NCBI GenBank assembly: GCA_002437415.1
Contig: DJPL01000059.1
Span: 33,861 to 63,049, forward strand
Source: Ruminococcaceae bacterium UBA6413
GTDB lineage: Bacteria; Bacillota; Clostridia; Oscillospirales; Ruminococcaceae
Direction of reading: 5' to 3'
Length of the DNA stretch: 29,189 nt
This document shows positions 25,901-29,189 of the stretch, piece after piece (position 1 is the first letter of the stretch; every line of letters starts with the position of its first letter). The notes under the pieces were generated by a model. It was not told where the DNA came from, ran no database searches, and saw only the letters and a list, made by a program, of their open reading frames with translations. A program made the translations under genes and the position numbers.

Positions 25901-25929
25901 TATATAACAGCAAGCGGTATTGTTTCCAA
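25901..25929 (-). promoter_or_regulatory. Possible promoter of the giant surface-protein gene
   Basis: On the minus strand TTGGAA (25924-25929) is followed after 17 bp by TATATA (25901-25906); an overlapping TATAAT (25899-25904) has a 19-bp spacer. It lies about 65 bp upstream of the preferred start. Confidence 0.35.
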
Positions 25930-26066
25930 ATCTTGCAGAATTGTAAGAAAATAAGTCTGCACCCCGATACGCCCATAGCGCACCGACCCTTTCTTATCTG
26001 CAATGTAAAAAATGTACAAAGCATAAACATAATTTTGTTGATTTTGTGCATATTGATGAAACAGGA

Positions 26067-26095
26067 TTGACAATCGGAGTAAAAAAATGTATAAT
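26067..26095 (+). promoter_or_regulatory. Perfect consensus promoter of the EAL/beta-helix gene
   Basis: TTGACA (26067-26072) is followed after exactly 17 bp by TATAAT (26090-26095), and a TG directly precedes the -10. The start codon is 35 bp downstream with GGAGG. The surface-protein promoter points the other way in the same 293-bp spacer. Confidence 0.85.
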
Positions 26096-26130
26096 AGCAA
26101 TGGCAAAAAGTGTGTTTTGGAGGATGTTAT

Positions 26131-28884
26131 ATGAGCTTTTTTGATAAGGACGGCAACAGCCGCCACGACTGGAATATATTTCTCGATAACTTCCCGACAA
26201 TCGGCGTATTCAAGCTTCCTCATGACCTGAATGAGGCTTATTATGACAAAAACGTTGCCGCAATGCTTCATATAAGCGGCGACAATATGGATAAAGAGAA
26301 GTTCTATGCTCTGCTTGACAGTCTGAATGAAAATCAGATAGAGGGCTACAAGAATATATATATGTATACCTCCGGCGGAGAAACGAGCTACATAAAGATA
26401 AAGATAGTGTATGATACAGACTATCTGCTCGGGTTTGTGCAGGACGTAACGCAGATAATGCAGGCACGCACAAGCAAGGAAGACGTAAAGGAGTACGATA
26501 CTCTGACGGGTATGTATACGCGCGACTACTTTATCCGCCGTGTTCGCAGTATGTTAAATCAGATAAGCGGCACTGCACAGTGCTGTATGGCGGCTGTTCA
26601 TATCAACGGCATTGAGAAGGTTGACAGCGAGCTTAACTATGATAAGACCGCGCTTTGTGTGGCTACTGCCGCCAATGCGCTCAAGCGATTTGCTTCAGAG
26701 AACGTTATAATAGGCGTAAAAAGCTATAAGGATTTTCTTGTTTTCTTCCGCCAGATGGCTAAAAAAGAAATAAACGATATTATAAAGAAAATGTATGAGT
26801 CTGTACGCAAGTGCAGACTGACCGATGAGTTCGGCAATATGATAGAGACGCGCAGTGAGGCATTCACGATAACCGTTGGCTACTGCTGGTATCCCACGCA
26901 GGCGGCAACTATCGATATGATGATAAACTATGCCGACTTTGCGCTGTTCAGAGCCAAGGCGCTCGGCAGTGTCAACAGAGAATTTTCCGCAGAAGAATAT
27001 GTAACCGAGTGCAACAGCTATTCCGACTCAAAGCTTCTGACGAGCCTTATTGACGACAACAATTTCAGCTACTGCTTCCAGCCGATAGTATCGACCGTTG
27101 ACGGCTCGATTTATGCCTATGAGGCACTGATGCGCCCGAAGGACTCTACTCCGCTTGAGATACTCCGCATAGCGCGTGAGCATGGAAAGCTGTACGACAT
27201 AGAGCGGCTCACCTTTGAGAATGTCCTTGAGATAGTGAGCAAGAACCGCTCGCGCTTCGGCGAAAAGAAGATATTTATAAATTCTGTGCCCGATTATATG
27301 ATAACCGAGTACGATTTCAACAGGCTGTGCGAGAAGTACGGCGATATAATGCCTCAGCTCGTAATTGAGTTTACCGAGCAGGCGGATCTTACCGATGAAA
27401 AGATAGCAAAGCTGCGCCAGCTGTTCAAGTCGCACGGCTGTATGATAGCTATCGACGATTACGGCAGCGGTTATTCAAACACTGCGGCAGTTCTCAGTCT
27501 TCAGCCCGATGTGATTAAGATCGACCGTTCGCTTATCACCGATATCAACACCAATGTCAAGAAGCAACACTTCCTGACCGGAATTATAGAGTTTGCAAAG
27601 CTCAACAACATAAAGGTTCTCGCAGAGGGCGTTGAGACCTACGACGAGATGAGCGTCACCATACGCAGGGGCGTTGACTATATACAGGGCTTCTACACGG
27701 CAAGACCGCAAAAAGAGATAGACACCGAAATTCCCGACACCATCGCAGAGCAGATGAGAATGCTGAATATGCGCCGTCCCGATATAAGAGTTACACGTTT
27801 TTATACGGTTAAAGACGGCGGTGACGAAAAGCTGGATATCGAAAAAATGCTTTCCGATAATTACACGGGCGTAATTGCGGAGAGCGCTACGGTTCATCTG
27901 ACGGCTAACGGCTGTGACAATGCGCCGTTTGTGATAAAGACCGAAAACAATTCAAAATGCCGTATCATACTTGAAAATATGAACATCAAGGGCGGTATGC
28001 GTCAGTGCATACGGCTTGGTGAAAATTCCGATGCGACAATCGAGGTCAGAGGCCACAATACCCTCAACTATGACGGTATACTTGTTCCCGACGCCGCAAA
28101 GCTGACTATAATCGGCGACGGCAGTCTTTATATCGACTCGTACAGGAATGACGGCTGTTGTATCGGCTGTGGTTATAATGATACTTTCGGTCAAATAACG
28201 ATAAATATGACCGGCAGTATAGAAATGCAAGCTAACGGCGACCACGGTATCTGCATAGGCGGCGGTGTATCCTCATGTGAAACACCGATAAAGCTGCTCA
28301 GCGGCAATATCAAAATGTCCTGCACCGGAAAGGACTGCATAGGTGCGGGCTCATATGACGGATGCTGCGGCATTGAAACCGGAGATGCCTTTATAGACGT
28401 AAACTGCTCGGGTGATAATGCCATAGCTCTCGGCTCGCTGTGCGGATATGTAAATATCAGGATAAGCGGCACAAAGCTTATGCTCAGAGCCCTCGGCGAA
28501 CGTGCAGGCTGTATAGGCGCACTCTCGGCACTTGAAGGTGATACACCGTCAATGATAGATATACGCAACGCTTCCCTTGATCTTCTTATGAAAGCAATGC
28601 GCGGTGCGGCTGTAGGCTGTCGTAAGACAGAATGCGACCTGAGTATCAGCAACTCCGACTTTGCGATCCATATCGAAGGTGAGCAGGTTGCGGGCATAGG
28701 CAGTGCAGAGGGCAAGGGTACGCTTAGTGCCGGCAGTAGCAATATCAAAATCAAATCGCTTTCGGGAGTTTATTCTATAGATGTCGGCTTTGCGAACGGC
28801 AAGACAACTCTCAATAACACGGTGATAAATTCAGCCACGATAAACGACCCGGATTATCACGAGTCTGAACGTGCAATGCAATAA
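26131..28884 (+). CDS. PAS - degenerate GGDEF - EAL c-di-GMP phosphodiesterase fused to a beta-helix domain
   Basis: The 917-residue product has no signal or membrane segment. Residues 1-112 resemble a PAS fold. A GGDEF domain follows (about 120-285, starting YDTLTGMYTRDYF), but its signature is replaced by SYKDF, so cyclase activity is unlikely. The EAL domain (about 310-525) keeps its key residues: YEALMRP, INSVP, EFTEQ, IDDYGSGYS, IKIDRS, LAEGVET and YIQGFY. It should hydrolyse c-di-GMP. From about 575 to 905 lie cysteine-rich beta-strand repeats around (A/C)-I-G-x-G every 27-33 residues, like the Cthe_2159-type carbohydrate-binding beta-helices usually found outside cells. ATG 26131 is set by GGAGG at 26119-26123. 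It is divergent from the giant surface protein and ends at a terminator. Function of the beta-helix is unknown. Confidence 0.88.
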   Translation: MSFFDKDGNSRHDWNIFLDNFPTIGVFKLPHDLNEAYYDKNVAAMLHISGDNMDKEKFYALLDSLNENQIEGYKNIYMYTSGGETSYIKIKIVYDTDYLLGFVQDVTQIMQARTSKEDVKEYDTLTGMYTRDYFIRRVRSMLNQISGTAQCCMAAVHINGIEKVDSELNYDKTALCVATAANALKRFASENVIIGVKSYKDFLVFFRQMAKKEINDIIKKMYESVRKCRLTDEFGNMIETRSEAFTITVGYCWYPTQAATIDMMINYADFALFRAKALGSVNREFSAEEYVTECNSYSDSKLLTSLIDDNNFSYCFQPIVSTVDGSIYAYEALMRPKDSTPLEILRIAREHGKLYDIERLTFENVLEIVSKNRSRFGEKKIFINSVPDYMITEYDFNRLCEKYGDIMPQLVIEFTEQADLTDEKIAKLRQLFKSHGCMIAIDDYGSGYSNTAAVLSLQPDVIKIDRSLITDINTNVKKQHFLTGIIEFAKLNNIKVLAEGVETYDEMSVTIRRGVDYIQGFYTARPQKEIDTEIPDTIAEQMRMLNMRRPDIRVTRFYTVKDGGDEKLDIEKMLSDNYTGVIAESATVHLTANGCDNAPFVIKTENNSKCRIILENMNIKGGMRQCIRLGENSDATIEVRGHNTLNYDGILVPDAAKLTIIGDGSLYIDSYRNDGCCIGCGYNDTFGQITINMTGSIEMQANGDHGICIGGGVSSCETPIKLLSGNIKMSCTGKDCIGAGSYDGCCGIETGDAFIDVNCSGDNAIALGSLCGYVNIRISGTKLMLRALGERAGCIGALSALEGDTPSMIDIRNASLDLLMKAMRGAAVGCRKTECDLSISNSDFAIHIEGEQVAGIGSAEGKGTLSAGSSNIKIKSLSGVYSIDVGFANGKTTLNNTVINSATINDPDYHESERAMQ

Positions 28885-28898
28885 TATTAACATTATTG

Positions 28899-28946
28899 CG
28901 TCCCGCTGTAGGAGCATTTCCTTACGGCGGGACGTTATTTTTGTAC
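28899..28946 (+). terminator. Terminator downstream of the EAL/beta-helix gene
   Basis: CGTCCCGC (28899-28906) pairs with GCGGGACG (28927-28934), an inner GTA/TAC pairing extends the stem, and TTATTTTT follows. It separates the phosphodiesterase gene from the heat-shock promoter. Confidence 0.85.
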
Positions 28947-29034
28947 ACTAAAGCGCCGATAACACGCAATTATATTACTCATTTTTGCTTTAAAGTGTAA
29001 AATTTGTCACACTTTTAAGAAGATTTTGTGAAAT

Positions 29035-29061
29035 TTAGCACTCTCCTATTGACAGTGCTAA
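29035..29061 (+). promoter_or_regulatory. CIRCE operator (HrcA binding site)
   Basis: TTAGCACTC (29035-29043), nine bases, then CAGTGCTAA (29053-29061) match the CIRCE consensus TTAGCACTC-N9-GAGTGCTAA with a single change at the first base of the right arm. CIRCE binds the HrcA repressor and controls groESL, dnaK and other heat-shock operons. It overlaps the -35 of the promoter. Confidence 0.92.
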
Positions 29062-29076
29062 AAAGTGTGCTATAAT
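29049..29076 (+). promoter_or_regulatory. Heat-shock promoter overlapping CIRCE
   Basis: TTGACA (29049-29054) and TATAAT (29071-29076) are both perfect, with a 16-bp spacer. The -35 sits inside the CIRCE palindrome, so HrcA would block polymerase directly. The predicted leader is about 100 bases long. Confidence 0.85.
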
Positions 29077-29099
29077 GTAGTTGTACAAAGAAAGAGAAA

Positions 29100-29176
29100 G
29101 GGTCTCCGGAAGGTACAAGGGCAGCAAATGATTGGCACTGCGTTTAAAGCACAGACCGCTTAGAACTGAATGGAGG
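29100..29176 (+). other. Structured 5' leader of the heat-shock gene
   Basis: The leader can form an outer stem GGTCT (29101-29105) with AGACC (29153-29157) enclosing GCAG (29121-29124) with CTGC (29138-29141). CTCC near 29104 could alternatively pair with GGAG of the Shine-Dalgarno (29172-29176). This is longer than a simple leader needs and might be an RNA thermometer or mRNA stabiliser; the assignment is speculative. Confidence 0.3.
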
Positions 29177-29184
29177 AATGACAT

Positions 29185-29189
29185 ATGTT
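29185..29189 (+). CDS. Start of a heat-shock gene cut by the window edge
   Basis: Only ATG and two further bases (TT) are present, after a strong GGAGG eight bases upstream. The CIRCE operator and promoter imply an HrcA-regulated chaperone gene. The second residue must be Leu or Phe, which argues against the common GroES and DnaK starts and would fit an Hsp20-type small heat-shock protein, but the product cannot be named from this. Confidence 0.5.

Noticed and set aside
25838..26130. Possible c-di-GMP riboswitch in the spacer before the EAL gene
   Set aside because: No GEMM-like conserved core was seen and the predicted leader from the consensus promoter is only about 30 bases, too short for one.
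27870..28830. DNA-level tandem repeat or CRISPR-like array in the beta-helix coding region
   Set aside because: The periodicity is only at protein level; the nucleotide units are divergent and variable in length.

Overview
The window looks like a chromosomal segment of a low-to-mid G+C anaerobic gut Firmicute of the class Clostridia, probably Oscillospiraceae/Ruminococcaceae and close to [Eubacterium] siraeum. This is an inference from gene content (carboxynorspermidine synthase, CheV, CIRCE-controlled heat-shock start, two short clostridial-type proteins), AAAGGA/GGAGG ribosome binding sites, TTGACA/TATAAT promoters and G+C-rich intergenic hairpin repeats. No rRNA, tRNA, CRISPR array, transposase or prophage gene was seen.

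Layout. 1-515 is non-coding and hairpin-rich. 516-2054 encodes a membrane-anchored beta-propeller-like protein. It is followed by a G+C-rich hairpin element flanked by 25-bp imperfect direct repeats, one of which is the 3' end of that gene. A 66-aa protein (2317-2517) converges with zero gap on a 1921-aa helicase/nuclease (2518-8283, minus strand) of the DUF4011 - SF1 helicase - Vsr-like type, a likely anti-phage protein driven by a perfect sigma-A consensus promoter. A 62-aa protein and a uridine-kinase-like P-loop kinase follow on the plus strand, then cheV. Next is an operon of a metallo-beta-lactamase-fold protein that has lost its metal ligands, translationally coupled to two tandem TrkA/KtrA-type RCK proteins. 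The carbon-storage block holds glycogen phosphorylase (glgP) and an intracellular GH13 neopullulanase/cyclomaltodextrinase-type enzyme. A carboxynorspermidine synthase-like gene then converges, through two hairpins, on a giant 2241-aa surface protein (minus strand).

The most unusual locus is at the right. Divergent from the giant surface protein is a 917-aa predicted cytoplasmic protein with a PAS-like region, a degenerate GGDEF, an apparently intact EAL (c-di-GMP phosphodiesterase) and a cysteine-rich C-terminal parallel beta-helix-like domain built from about seven repeats around an (A/C)-I-G-x-G motif. Beta-helix repeats of this kind are normally extracellular in gut Clostridia; a fusion to a c-di-GMP enzyme is an unusual architecture. 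The neighbouring surface protein also ends in a beta-helix-like region and has an internal sorting-signal-like or membrane-hairpin segment near its N terminus. A c-di-GMP-linked surface programme is a plausible but unproven reading.

The window ends at a CIRCE operator, promoter and structured leader of a heat-shock gene whose first codon is the last thing visible. Two genes (2317 and 8738) have Shine-Dalgarno sequences buried in the 3' arm of strong hairpins, suggesting translational control.
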